This document shows, piece after piece, positions 8,002 through 17,802 of a stretch of 37,389 nt of DNA (the stretch's first letter is position 1; each line of letters opens with the position of its first letter). The position numbers and the translations under genes are program-made. The notes beneath the pieces are model-generated. The model had not been told where the DNA came from and did no database searches. It saw only the letters and a program-made list of their open reading frames with translations. The DNA is from M55B129 sp034189085 (GTDB taxonomy: Bacteria > Bacillota > Dethiobacteria > DTU022), in assembly GCA_034189085.1 (NCBI GenBank), contig JAXHVH010000022.1, forward strand, positions 1 through 37,389, given 5' to 3'.

Positions 8002-8874
8002 GTGTTCCTGGTAAAATTAATAAAATATTTATTTCTGTTTTTTTTAACAGTGATCGCGGCAGTCTCGGCAATGGGCACTGCAACAGCAGCCGGCCCGGCC
8101 GATGATCCGTCGGCCCTGGAAGCTTTTCTCGACGGTGTTATTTATAATCAGATGGACGACAATCACATTGATCGAGCAGACCGTTAACGGCCGGCGGCTG
8201 ATCACCCACGGCGGAAACACTATGCTGTTTAACAGCGGTTTATACCTTCTACCGGAGGAAAATGTCGGCCTGTTCGTATCCTACAGCGGCGGCGGAGGAA
8301 CGGAAAGGGAATATCTGATCAAAGCTTTTATGGATCGCTATTTCCCGGGAACAACAGGCCGGGAAGCAGTTCCTCCCGCCGGAAGCCGGGGGAGAGCATC
8401 CATGTATATGGGAGAATACCACCCCAGCAGGAGCAATTTTTCAACAGTTGAGAAACTGCTCACCCTTTTTCAACCGGCGAAAGTCGGTATCACCGAAGAA
8501 GGTTTCCTGACACTGACCATGCCTGGAGAAACACTGCAGTTTGTAGAAGTGGAACCCGGCTTTACCGCAACCGCATCAGCGAAGGGACACAGATGGTCAA
8601 CGCTCTCGTATTTGAGGCCGCCGATTCGGGGCAAACATTCATGTACTCTGGAGGACCGGCCCTGAACATGGCTAAAGCTCCCTGGTACGGGACAAGCGAT
8701 TTTATCAGCCTGCTGATGGGAGGTTCTTTAATCCTCTTAATTACAGCGGTGACCGGCTGGGCGATATCTTCTGCGGTCCGTTTTTTCCAGAAGCAGAAGC
8801 CCATAATATTTTCCCCTGCCCCTTCGCATCCCCGAAACAGGAATATGCGGCCTAAACTTTCCGCCCGAAAATAA
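8002..8874 (+). pseudogene. Serine hydrolase (class C beta-lactamase-like) with deleted core
   Basis: Three pieces in two frames make up the remains of one secreted serine hydrolase. Piece 1 (8002-8187) has a signal peptide (LIKYLFLFFLTVIAAVSAMGTATAA) and the usual start LEAFLDGVIYNQMDDNHI. Piece 2 (8102-8665, next frame) continues with NGRRLITHGGNTMLFNSG and LLPEENVGLFVSYSGG, the KTG-equivalent HGG region. Piece 3 (8593-8874) returns to the first frame with SGGPALNMAKAPWYGTSDF and a membrane segment (LLMGGSLILLITAVTGWA). The SxxK and YxN parts, some 250 residues or more, are absent between pieces 1 and 2, so catalysis is impossible. There is a deletion plus a frameshift near 8560-8600. Confidence 0.82.
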
Positions 8875-9014
8875 AAAAACTGCTTCCCCAATTATTAACT
8901 TCCTTTCCCCGGGTCACCAGGCACCCTCACAGCCAGGCCCAGGATGACTCGACAGTCTCATGGACCGAGGCACATTCTTTTCTCTGTCTCAGTAAAAAAG
9001 AAAGGGATATCCTC

Positions 9015-9749
9015 CCTTTCCCACCGGGAGAAAAAGCTGCTTTGGCTGCTATGGAATTTTTCATTCAGAATAAATTGGCCAATTATGAGGAAAACAGAAC
9101 CGATCCCAATGCCGGCGGGCATTCGGCTCTCTCACCATATCTCCATTTCGGGCAGCTCAGTGCTCAGAGGCTGGCTCTGGCAGTACAGGATGCCGAAGAA
9201 CCAGGCATTCGGGGAGATGCTTTCCTTGAAGAGCTAATCGTCCGCCGCGAACTGGCCGACATCTTCTGCTATTATAATGAGCATTACGATTCAGTTGACG
9301 CATTTCCCCGCTGGGCCAAAGAGACCCTGGAAATTCATGCTGCCGACCGTCGGGAACATCTTTATTCTTTACAGGAATTTTCGGAAGCCAGAACGCATGA
9401 CCCCCTGTGGAACGCTGCTCAGAAAGAAATGCTTTTGAAAGGCAAAATACACGGTTATCTGCGCATGTACCGAGCTAAAAAAATCCTGGATTGGACTGAA
9501 AACCCGGCCCGGGCCATGCAAATCGCCATTAAACTGAATGACAGTCATTCACTGGACGGACGCGATCCCAGCGGGTATGCCGGTATCGCCTGGAGTATTG
9601 GTGGTGTACACGACCGGGCCTGGTTTGAAAGGCCTATTTTCGGTAAGATCCGCTACATGAGTTACAATGGTAGCAAATCCAAGTTCAATGTCGAAGCCTG
9701 CATCAGCAGTATTACCAATCTGGAAGAGGGATCAAGCAGCACCAGTTAA
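9015..9749 (+). pseudogene. Class II CPD photolyase, N-terminal half missing
   Basis: The last 245 codons encode the FAD-binding half of a class II deoxyribodipyrimidine photolyase. Visible landmarks are PPGEKAALAAMEFF, ENRTDPN, LSPYLHFGQLSAQR, EELIVRRELADIFCYY, RTHDPLWNAAQ, GKIHGYLRMYRAKKILDWT, LDGRDPSGYAGIAWSIGG and RPIFGKIRYMSYNG. The family is usually about 450 residues, and the alpha/beta antenna domain that should come first is not found upstream: the preceding bases (8875-9014) are open in frame but unlike photolyase. A TTG at 9042 could start a 235-residue protein but has no convincing ribosome site. Flavin-site residues look intact, so the truncation is probably fairly recent. Confidence 0.85.
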
Positions 9750-9853
9750 GGCGGGTACACCGGCAGTTCTGCTTTGCCTCACCCGGATAGGATAAGGGAT
9801 TAATCCTTCCCCCTGTCAGTGGGCATTTCAATTAAACTCCGCCACGCTCAAAT

Positions 9854-10819
9854 TTAATCCTCCAGGCTGTAAAGACAGCTTTCCCGGTATTTATGGTTAC
9901 GGTAAAAATCTTCAAAGTCTATGCGGTAGTTAAAATCGTCTCGCTCCTTGCTGCTCTGCCCGCTTATATCGACATTTCTGATGATCAGCAGTTCCTCATT
10001 GATATTCGAAGCCTGCAGAAGTTTCATCCCCGAAGGTGCCCAGATACCGCTTCCTCCCCAGAAATATTCTTTACTACTGGGATGCAGGCCGACCCAGTTC
10101 GCTCCCAGACTCCAGACCTGGTTATAAGCTGCCTTGGATGCATTCATCAAGTCCCAGAGGTAACCGTAATAATGATCAGTCCTTGTATTCATTGAAACAT
10201 ATTCACGAATGGCCTGTGAATGCCAGGCTGCCATGGTCACAATAGCATCAACCCCGTCAATAAAAGCATACTGGCGGGGCAGCTCCACAAAACAGAGATC
10301 ATAGCAGATCAGGAAACCGAAACGCCCCCATTTTGTTTCAATGCTCAATCTCTTATCTGTTCCCTGCTTAAAATAATCTTTTTCGATAGGTGTGAGAAAA
10401 ACCTTGGCATAAATATATTCTTCCTTCCGGTAATCGATCCCTGGATTAAGGATAAAGGTACAATTGTAATAGTTGTCCTCTTTCCGGCGAATATTACCGT
10501 AAAAGATATATTCCAGGCCATCCTCTCCCTCAGTAAGGCTGTCCCTGATATTCTTTAATCGAGATGCAATAGCACCATTTTCCCCGGCAGCAAGTAAATC
10601 AAAAATCTCCACCCGGCGTTTTGACTCCCAGATATATCCAGTCACACTGAGTTCAGGGAAAATGAGCACGTTAACCTTCTTTTTATGGGCAATTTCTATG
10701 ATTTGTTCCATCTTGGCCAGGTTTTTTTCTACACTTGGCGCACCATAGATGTTGGCCAGGAGGATGGTGGGTAATTTTTCATCCTCGGAAAAAACCCGTT
10801 CTACAATTCTGAAGCTCAA
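9854..10819 (-). CDS. Carbon-nitrogen hydrolase (nitrilase superfamily)
   Basis: A 321-residue nitrilase-superfamily amidohydrolase with a full Glu-Lys-Cys triad: E56 in FPELSVTGY, K139 in YAKVFLTPIE and C172 in LICYDLCF. These enzymes hydrolyse amides, nitriles or N-carbamoyl compounds through a cysteine thioester. I prefer TTG at 10819 because GGGGAGG lies 8 nt before it; an in-frame ATG at 10840 lacks a ribosome site. It is the last gene of the locus running leftward from the peptide importer, 98 bases past the RpiR regulator, so it probably acts on the imported compound or a breakdown product. The substrate is not evident from sequence. Confidence 0.88.
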   Translation of the reverse strand: MSFRIVERVFSEDEKLPTILLANIYGAPSVEKNLAKMEQIIEIAHKKKVNVLIFPELSVTGYIWESKRRVEIFDLLAAGENGAIASRLKNIRDSLTEGEDGLEYIFYGNIRRKEDNYYNCTFILNPGIDYRKEEYIYAKVFLTPIEKDYFKQGTDKRLSIETKWGRFGFLICYDLCFVELPRQYAFIDGVDAIVTMAAWHSQAIREYVSMNTRTDHYYGYLWDLMNASKAAYNQVWSLGANWVGLHPSSKEYFWGGSGIWAPSGMKLLQASNINEELLIIRNVDISGQSSKERDDFNYRIDFEDFYRNHKYRESCLYSLED

Positions 10820-10917
10820 AGGACAATCCTCCCCGATCATTAAAAATAAAACAGCATGCCCGTCAGCCTGCTGCTATAAACTATATTTTTCAATATTATA
10901 TTATACATCTTTTTTTA

Positions 10918-11775
10918 CTAGAGAAACTTAATATAATCGATATATTCGTCAAACTGCTGCAGTCCACTTTCCGCCTGCTCCGGATTACGTGAAATATACT
11001 CCATTATAATAGCCTGTAGCAGAAGCATTATGGAACAGCCCGGATCGGAAAAAGAGGTATACTGCTGGGGGATAACCAGCAGGTGGTGTGATACCGCTTT
11101 CAGGGGAGAAAGGATACTGTCGGTTACACCAATAATGGTTGCTCCTTTTTTTTTGAAAGCTTCGCCAAGAAGTTGCATCTTGCGGGGGTAGCGGGGAAAA
11201 GAAAATATAAAAACCGCCGTTTTACGGTTGCAGGATAAAAAAAAGTTGAAGGCATCGGTACTATCCCTGCTTAAGGTAACCACATTCTCTTTAACCTTGG
11301 CAAGGTTATAACCAAAATATTGGGCCAGGTACCCGGAAGAATAAGAACCGATCACAAAAACCCTATCGCATTTGCATATGGCATCAGCAATTGTTTCAAT
11401 CTCCTGCATTGATATGCTTTCAAATAAGCGATTAATGTTGCGCAGGTCATTGTTAACCACGGTTTCCAAAATATTTAGTTCTCTGAGCTGATCAGCCCTG
11501 TAGGTATGGCGAATTGTTTCCACTGCCTTAAGCTCATACTGAACTACCGCCTGCAGATCCTCAAGCATCTCCGGAAAGCCGGTGTAATCCAGCGCGGTTG
11601 CCAGCCTGACTACGGTAGCCTCGCTTACACCCGCTTCTTTGGCCATCTGGGCAATCGTTTGGAATGCCGCTATTTTATAATTGTTGATCAGATACTTGGC
11701 CAGCTGAGTTTGTTTGGGAGAAAGGAAATCTCCCTTTTCCTTAATTTTATCGAAAAGAACGTTTTTCACTACCAT
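10918..11775 (-). CDS. MurR/RpiR family transcriptional regulator
   Basis: The 285-residue protein has the RpiR layout. An N-terminal HTH_6 domain (about 1-75) includes IAQMAKEAGVSEATVVRLATALDYTGFPE as its helix-turn-helix core, and a C-terminal SIS domain (about 125-260) contains VFVIGSYSSGYLAQYFGYNLAK. SIS domains of this family usually bind phosphosugars or related ligands. Placed between the prolidase-like amidohydrolase and the C-N hydrolase on the same strand, it is the natural candidate to control the transporter promoter at 18866-18894. Gaps to its neighbours are 57 and 98 bases. Confidence 0.92.
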   Translation of the reverse strand: MVVKNVLFDKIKEKGDFLSPKQTQLAKYLINNYKIAAFQTIAQMAKEAGVSEATVVRLATALDYTGFPEMLEDLQAVVQYELKAVETIRHTYRADQLRELNILETVVNNDLRNINRLFESISMQEIETIADAICKCDRVFVIGSYSSGYLAQYFGYNLAKVKENVVTLSRDSTDAFNFFLSCNRKTAVFIFSFPRYPRKMQLLGEAFKKKGATIIGVTDSILSPLKAVSHHLLVIPQQYTSFSDPGCSIMLLLQAIIMEYISRNPEQAESGLQQFDEYIDYIKFL

Positions 11776-11832
11776 CTTATTTTTCTTCTCCCGGCCGATC
11801 CATGATCGGCAAAATAGAAACCAGAGCGATCA

Positions 11833-13038
11833 CTAATTCAACAGGGGAACACTTTTACCCTCTTTATAGACGGCTTCGATTTTATCCAGCAACGGATCCA
11901 GGGATTGGGCCAGATCACCGTTTACTACGACAAAATCGGCTATCTTGCCTTCCTCCAGGGTGCCCACCCGATCTTCTATACCAATTGCTTCCGCGGCAAT
12001 CCGGGTTCCGCTGCTGATCGCCTCCATGGGAGTCATGAAACCCTCCCTGACATAGAGAATAAGCTCCATTGCATTCAAACCGTGCAGGTTATAACTGGTC
12101 CCGGCATCAGAGCCAAGAGCCACTTTAATCCCCGCTTCAACAGCTTTCTTTATGTTGGATCCCCTGATTTTATGCATGTCAATATTCTTCTGAATCATAA
12201 AATCGGGAACCCCATGACTCTGGGCATGCTCCAGGATATGGTATCCGGCGACAAATGTTGGCACCAAATAGATATCTTTTTCCAGCATCAGTTCAATCCC
12301 CAGGTCGTCAATAAAGCTGCCATGCTCAATAGTTTTTACGCCAGCCAGGGCAGCGTTTATAATACCCTGAGTCCCATGGGCATGGGCGGCAACACGAAGG
12401 CCAAGTTTATCGGCTTCTTCCACGATCACTTTAAGTTCTTCAAGGTTGTACTGGACAGCTCCCGGAACACCTCCAGGATTCATATAGGCCCCGGTAGCCA
12501 TAACCTTGATAAAATCAGCTCCTGCCTTGATCTGTTCTCTTGTTGCCTTACGGACCTCGGCAACCCCATCCGCTTCCCGGTACATGCCGTTAAAGTAATC
12601 ATTCCCACTGGCCGTCATACTGATAATTTGCCCGGAAGTAAATATACGGGGCCCCCTGCACCAGCCCGATTCAACGGCAGTTTTCACAGCAAAGTCTATG
12701 TGGTTGACACTGCCGGCGTTTCTGATTGTAGTAATGCCGTGTTGAAGGGTTAGCTCCATATTATAAGCAGTTCTGATGGATCGCAATTTGTCTTCTACAT
12801 AGTTTTCATCGTTGGTGTCAGCCATGCCGTGCAGGTCCATGTGGATATGACAGTCTATTAATCCTGGAATAATCGACATTCCTTCCAGATCGACAACCTG
12901 CGCCTCTTCGGAAATACTGTAATTATCATCATCACCTGCGTAGATGATGCTTTCATCTTCGATTACAAGTAGCGCATTTTTCAGAGGCGTTCCGCCTCTG
13001 CCATCAATGAGTGCCGCTCCCTTGAAAACTGTGATCAT
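11833..13038 (-). CDS. Metal-dependent amidohydrolase, prolidase/Xaa-Arg carboxypeptidase-like
   Basis: A 401-residue amidohydrolase-superfamily enzyme with a binuclear metal site: H64 and H66 (DCHIHMD), a probably carboxylated K178 (FIKVMATG), H219 (AAHAHG), H239 (IEHGS) and D311 (GSDAG). The FIKVMATG...MNPGG pattern is that of the cytosolic dipeptidase subgroup often called imidazolonepropionase-like or Xaa-Pro dipeptidase. Starting at ATG 13038 (MITVFKGA) places GGAAGAAGG about 9 nt upstream; an upstream in-frame start would run through the hairpin at 13068-13104. It follows the peptide-binding protein gene directly, which supports dipeptide or N-acyl amino acid substrates. Confidence 0.87.
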   Translation of the reverse strand: MITVFKGAALIDGRGGTPLKNALLVIEDESIIYAGDDDNYSISEEAQVVDLEGMSIIPGLIDCHIHMDLHGMADTNDENYVEDKLRSIRTAYNMELTLQHGITTIRNAGSVNHIDFAVKTAVESGWCRGPRIFTSGQIISMTASGNDYFNGMYREADGVAEVRKATREQIKAGADFIKVMATGAYMNPGGVPGAVQYNLEELKVIVEEADKLGLRVAAHAHGTQGIINAALAGVKTIEHGSFIDDLGIELMLEKDIYLVPTFVAGYHILEHAQSHGVPDFMIQKNIDMHKIRGSNIKKAVEAGIKVALGSDAGTSYNLHGLNAMELILYVREGFMTPMEAISSGTRIAAEAIGIEDRVGTLEEGKIADFVVVNGDLAQSLDPLLDKIEAVYKEGKSVPLLN

Positions 13039-13067
13039 TGTTTGATGCCTTCTTCCTTTAAACCGCT

Positions 13068-13104
13068 CTGCAGGAAGGGGGTTATACAGCCCCACTTCCT
13101 GCAG
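13068..13104 (-). promoter_or_regulatory. Stable intergenic hairpin between binding-protein and amidohydrolase genes
   Basis: A 10-bp perfect stem, CTGCAGGAAG with CTTCCTGCAG, continues after one mismatch into three G-C pairs, with a 9-nt loop. It lies just past the binding-protein stop codon and is not followed by a U-run, so it is not a standard terminator. In ABC importer operons such stems often block 3' exonucleases and keep binding-protein mRNA in excess over later genes; that role is inferred here. Confidence 0.6.
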
Positions 13105-13117
13105 CCCTCTGTAATAT

Positions 13118-14725
13118 TTAGAAGCTTACCCCCCGGGCAATGACATTACCAAGAGGATCCAGCTCAAAACCATTAATATCTTTTAATGTAACAGCCGAGT
13201 AATCACTGTGCGCTATGGGGACAACAGCCACATCACGGTGAGAAATAACCTGCATTTCCCTGTAATAGGCCTCCTGTTCACTGCGATCAAAGGTAGACAG
13301 GGCCTTGTCCGAAAGCTCACTGAGCTCTTCATTCTCGTACTGGTTGTTAACCGCCCTCAGCAACATCAAATTCAGGAAATTGTTGGGATGCGGGACATCA
13401 TACCAGCCAAGAAAACCTATTGAATGCTCATGGTTTCTTACCAGATCGCGATGAGTCCCCCATTCATTGACAACTACATTGGCGTCAATACCGACCTGAT
13501 TGAGGTAGCTCTTGAAGATCTCAGCAGCATCAACCGGACGCCCAACATAGGTTCTTGATTCGGCAAAAACATGGAGATCCGTAACAAATCCATCAGGATA
13601 GCCGGCTTCAGCCAGCAGCGCTATTGCTTTTTCTGGATCATAAGCATACGGTTCAATGTCATCATTAAAACCGAAAATGGTCGGCGGCATCGGATTGATC
13701 GCCCTTGTACCAAGCCCTTCATAAACGCTGTCCACCAGCGAATCGAAATCGACAGCGTGCATTACAGCCTGCCGGACCCTGACATCATCGAAAGGCTCCG
13801 CCTTGTGATTGATGGCTGCATAAAACAGATTCGAACCGGCTACCTGAAGCAGTTTCAGGTTGGCATCGTTCTGGATCGTCTCAAGCTGGGCCGGCGAAAT
13901 GGATTTGATGGCATGGACATTACCCGATTGCAGTTCCATCAACCTGGTTGATTCATCGGGGACTACTTTCCAGATTAGAGTATCAATTTTCGGTTTCTCT
14001 CCCCAGTAATCCTCAAATGCTGCCATGGTCACATATTCGTCCCGTTTCCATTCAACAAACTTGAATGGGCCGGTCCCGACAGGGTTCTTGAAATACTCCT
14101 CACCATATTCCTCCACCGCTGTGGGGCTGACAATATACTGGGAATAAATGGCCATGTAGGTCAAGAAAGGACCGAATACATTGTTCAGTTCGATTTCCAC
14201 AACATAATCATCCACTGCTCTTACTTCCTTAATCGCTTCGCCTAAAAGCCAGTCCATGTAAGCCAGGCTCTGATCACCAAGCCCGTAGTAGGGATGGTTC
14301 TCATCAAGGATTCTCATAAAGCTGAACTCAACCGCTTCGGCATTAAAATCAGTCCCGTCATGGAACTTTACGCCTTCCCGCAGGTTGAAGGTCCATACCA
14401 GTCCATTTTCTGACATGGACCAGTCCAGGGCCAGGGCTGGCTCTATTGCAAGGGTTTCGTCTTTAAATTTAACCAGGCCATCATAAAGGTGGTAAGCCAG
14501 ATCAATTTCACCTTCATGGTAAGAATAACCACAGTCCAGGGTCTTGGCATCGGTACCCCGGGCAATGATAAATATCTTCTCACCCGATTCTTCAGGCAGG
14601 GCTTCTTCATCCTCTTCGCCCGTTTCGCCACCGGTATCAGCACCGTTCCCACAGCCGATCACAGAAAAAAGGAGAAAAACAGCCAGCACAAAAACTATAA
14701 AATACTTCAGCTGTCCGCGCATCAT
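13118..14725 (-). CDS. Oligopeptide-type ABC transporter substrate-binding lipoprotein
   Basis: A 535-residue family 5 (DppA/OppA-type) solute-binding protein. The lipoprotein signal ends in the lipobox VIGC (C25), followed by an acidic glycine-rich linker. Family landmarks include LAYHLYDGLVKF, WTFNLREGVKFHDGTDFNAE, VGTGPFKFVEWKRDEY and VRQAVMHAVDFDSLV. It is anchored to the outer face of the membrane and delivers the ligand to the permeases encoded upstream. Two adjacent ATGs exist; the second (14722) is better spaced from GAGGT. A 209-base gap with a hairpin separates it from the ATPase gene, which may allow separate mRNA stability. Ligand specificity cannot be read from sequence. Confidence 0.95.
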   Translation of the reverse strand: MMRGQLKYFIVFVLAVFLLFSVIGCGNGADTGGETGEEDEEALPEESGEKIFIIARGTDAKTLDCGYSYHEGEIDLAYHLYDGLVKFKDETLAIEPALALDWSMSENGLVWTFNLREGVKFHDGTDFNAEAVEFSFMRILDENHPYYGLGDQSLAYMDWLLGEAIKEVRAVDDYVVEIELNNVFGPFLTYMAIYSQYIVSPTAVEEYGEEYFKNPVGTGPFKFVEWKRDEYVTMAAFEDYWGEKPKIDTLIWKVVPDESTRLMELQSGNVHAIKSISPAQLETIQNDANLKLLQVAGSNLFYAAINHKAEPFDDVRVRQAVMHAVDFDSLVDSVYEGLGTRAINPMPPTIFGFNDDIEPYAYDPEKAIALLAEAGYPDGFVTDLHVFAESRTYVGRPVDAAEIFKSYLNQVGIDANVVVNEWGTHRDLVRNHEHSIGFLGWYDVPHPNNFLNLMLLRAVNNQYENEELSELSDKALSTFDRSEQEAYYREMQVISHRDVAVVPIAHSDYSAVTLKDINGFELDPLGNVIARGVSF

Positions 14726-14749
14726 TTAAACCTCGCTTTCACTGAATGT

Positions 14750-14767
14750 CAGGCAGGTTGCTGCCTG
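14750..14767 (-). promoter_or_regulatory. Small hairpin in the leader of the binding-protein gene
   Basis: CAGGCAG and CTGCCTG form a 7-bp stem with a 4-nt loop, ending 25 bases before the binding-protein ATG. The rest of the 209-base gap 14726-14934 shows a ribosome-site-like GGGAGG but no open frame longer than 8 codons after it. The hairpin is seen; any role in mRNA stability or attenuation is inference. Confidence 0.35.
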
Positions 14768-14934
14768 TTCAAAAATTGATGCAGAGTTACCAGGTGATCC
14801 ATATTTGCCTTTGTTACCCCTCTTTAAGGGAATCATCTGCTAATACGTTTTTCGTTCACCTCCCAATCCATTTTTTTCAAGTTACGCAGAGAAGCTCTTT
14901 CATTGAACCCTGCTGTATTTTGCTTGGCCTCAGT

Positions 14935-15909
14935 TTACTTACCCTGCCGGTAAAGGTGGCATGCTACCTGACGGCCCTTTTCATGCAATCGGCTTTCAGG
15001 GGCAACCTCTCTACAGATATCCATCGCTTCAGGACAGCGGGGATGGAAAGCACAGCCTGCGGGCGGATCAATCGGGCTCGGCACTTCACCCTTTAAAACG
15101 GCTGCCGCTGCTTTTATGGTGGGATCAGCAACCGGAATCGCCTTAACCAGTGCCCTGGTATAAGGATGCAGAGCATTGTTAAAAAGATCATCAGTAGCGG
15201 CAATCTCAACAATTTTGCCCAGGTACATCACAGCCACCCGGTCGCTAATATGCTTAACCACACTTAGATCGTGCGAGATAAATATATAGGTAAGATTGAG
15301 CTTGTCTTTCAAATCTTTGAACAGGTTGATCACCTGGGCCTGAATGGATACATCCAGGGCGGATACCGGCTCATCGGCAATGATCACTTTTGGATCGAGG
15401 GCAAGAGCACGGGCAATGCAGATGCGCTGTCTCTGCCCACCGCTGAATTCATGGGCAAAGTTGTCAATATAACCTTCCCGGAGACCAACAAGGGAGAGCA
15501 GTTCTTTTACTTTTTCTTCGCGGCTTCGGCGGTTGCCGATGTGATGGATGGCCATCGGTTCAGTCACCAGCTTCAGGACCTTCCACTTGGGATTGAGGCT
15601 GGAATATGGGTCCTGATAAACAGTTTGTACATTGCGCCTGTATTTTTTTAATTCCGACGCATTCATTTCAAATATATTTTTACCCCTGTAGTAAACGGCA
15701 CCTCCGGTTGGCGGCTCAACATACAACAGCAGTTTGCGGGTGGTGGATTTTCCGCAGCCTGATTCCCCCACCAGGCCAAGTGTTTCACCCCCATAAAGTT
15801 CAAAATTCACCCCATCCAGTGCTTTTAGATAATCCAGCTTAGTAAAGCTATCCATTCGTTTGATGGGGTAATATCTCTTTAAATTTTCAACCTTCAGCAA
15901 AGGCTCCAT
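14935..15909 (-). CDS. Oligopeptide-type ABC transporter ATPase (DppF/OppF-like)
   Basis: A 324-residue ATPase with Walker A GESGCGKST (48-56), Q-loop VYQDPYSSLNP, ABC signature FSGGQRQR (155-162) and Walker B VIIADEP (175-181). The C-terminal oligopeptide extension contains a cysteine cluster, CAFHPRCPEAMDIC and VACHL, found in this family and in some members a [4Fe-4S] site. The start is chosen at 15909 (MEPLLKVENL), 7 nt after GGAGAG; a second ATG lies one codon upstream. Longer in-frame starts would overlap the preceding ATPase gene. It should energise the importer with the partner ATPase. Confidence 0.95.
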   Translation of the reverse strand: MEPLLKVENLKRYYPIKRMDSFTKLDYLKALDGVNFELYGGETLGLVGESGCGKSTTRKLLLYVEPPTGGAVYYRGKNIFEMNASELKKYRRNVQTVYQDPYSSLNPKWKVLKLVTEPMAIHHIGNRRSREEKVKELLSLVGLREGYIDNFAHEFSGGQRQRICIARALALDPKVIIADEPVSALDVSIQAQVINLFKDLKDKLNLTYIFISHDLSVVKHISDRVAVMYLGKIVEIAATDDLFNNALHPYTRALVKAIPVADPTIKAAAAVLKGEVPSPIDPPAGCAFHPRCPEAMDICREVAPESRLHEKGRQVACHLYRQGK

Positions 15910-15928
15910 CATTGATCTCTCCGGTTTT

Positions 15929-16891
<963 letters not shown>

Positions 16892-16912
16892 GATAAAGCT
16901 CCTCCCTGCAAA

Positions 16913-17773
16913 TCAATTCATTCTCAGCTTGGAGTCAACCGCTTCACGCAAACCGTCCCCAAAGAGGTTAAAAGATAAAACTGCCAGGAAGATCATCATC
17001 CCGGGGAAGAGAGTTATCCACCATTTGCCAAGGATCAAAAAATCCTTGCCACTGCTGAGCATTGCACCCCATTCCGGCGTGGTCGGATCTATGCCCACGC
17101 CCAGGAACCCGAGAGCGGCGGTATATAAAATGGCATCGCCAAGAAGAAGGGTCAGGTAAACAATAACCGGCGTAAGAACATTGGGCAAAACATGACCAAT
17201 GATAATCCATGTATTACCAGCCCCCATAGCCCGGGATGCCTCCACGTAGGGCATCTCTTTCACTGTAAATACCGACCCCCTGACAATGCGAGCCAGGCTG
17301 GGAATATAGATGATGGCAATGGCCAGCATCGCCTTTTCAATACCGGTTCCCAGGGTGGCGGCGATGACTAAAGCCAGCAGGAGCGGAGGGAAAGCGAGTA
17401 AAATATCGATGAAACGCATGATCACAATATCCACCACTCCGCCGAAATAACCTGACACTAAACCGATAAAAAGGCCCACAACCGCAGTTATGGCAATGAC
17501 GGCATAACCGACTTTCAGCGAGATACCGGTTCCATGGAGAATTCTCGAAAAAATATCGCGACCCAGGTTGTCGGTGCCAAGCAGGTTCTCGGTGTTGCCT
17601 CCCCAAAAACCGGGTTCGAACCGTGCCGACAGGTTAATTTCCACCGGATCGTAAGGAGCAATGAATGGACCGATTACGGCCAGGATCACCAGTAAAACGG
17701 CAATGAAAAATGCCACCACTGCCAGCTTGTTGCGTTTGAATACTCGCAGAATTTGATTTAGTTCATTAAACAA
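16913..17773 (-). CDS. Oligopeptide-type ABC transporter permease (DppC/OppC-like)
   Basis: A 286-residue inner-membrane permease with the N-terminal OppC segment (RNKLAVVAFFIAVLLVILAVIGPFIAPYDP), the LLGTDNLGRDIFSRILHGTG motif region, and the EAA loop EASRAMGAGNTWIIIGHVLPN that docks on the ATPase. Five to six membrane segments are visible. The start is TTG, preceded by GGTGAG; no nearby in-frame ATG gives a better fit. The gene lies 29 bases after the DppB-like gene. It pairs with that permease to form the channel. Confidence 0.95.
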   Translation of the reverse strand: MFNELNQILRVFKRNKLAVVAFFIAVLLVILAVIGPFIAPYDPVEINLSARFEPGFWGGNTENLLGTDNLGRDIFSRILHGTGISLKVGYAVIAITAVVGLFIGLVSGYFGGVVDIVIMRFIDILLAFPPLLLALVIAATLGTGIEKAMLAIAIIYIPSLARIVRGSVFTVKEMPYVEASRAMGAGNTWIIIGHVLPNVLTPVIVYLTLLLGDAILYTAALGFLGVGIDPTTPEWGAMLSSGKDFLILGKWWITLFPGMMIFLAVLSFNLFGDGLREAVDSKLRMN

Positions 17774-17802
17774 TAGTTTAACTCACCACCATGTTGCCCC
17801 GG

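Noticed and set aside
7809..8078. Minus-strand 89-codon frame upstream of the serine hydrolase remnant
   Set aside because: It overlaps the signal peptide region of the remnant on the other strand and shows no ribosome site or family.
11905..12753. Plus-strand open frame of 282 codons opposite the amidohydrolase
   Set aside because: Antisense to a complete enzyme with an intact metal site; low-complexity composition and no ribosome site.
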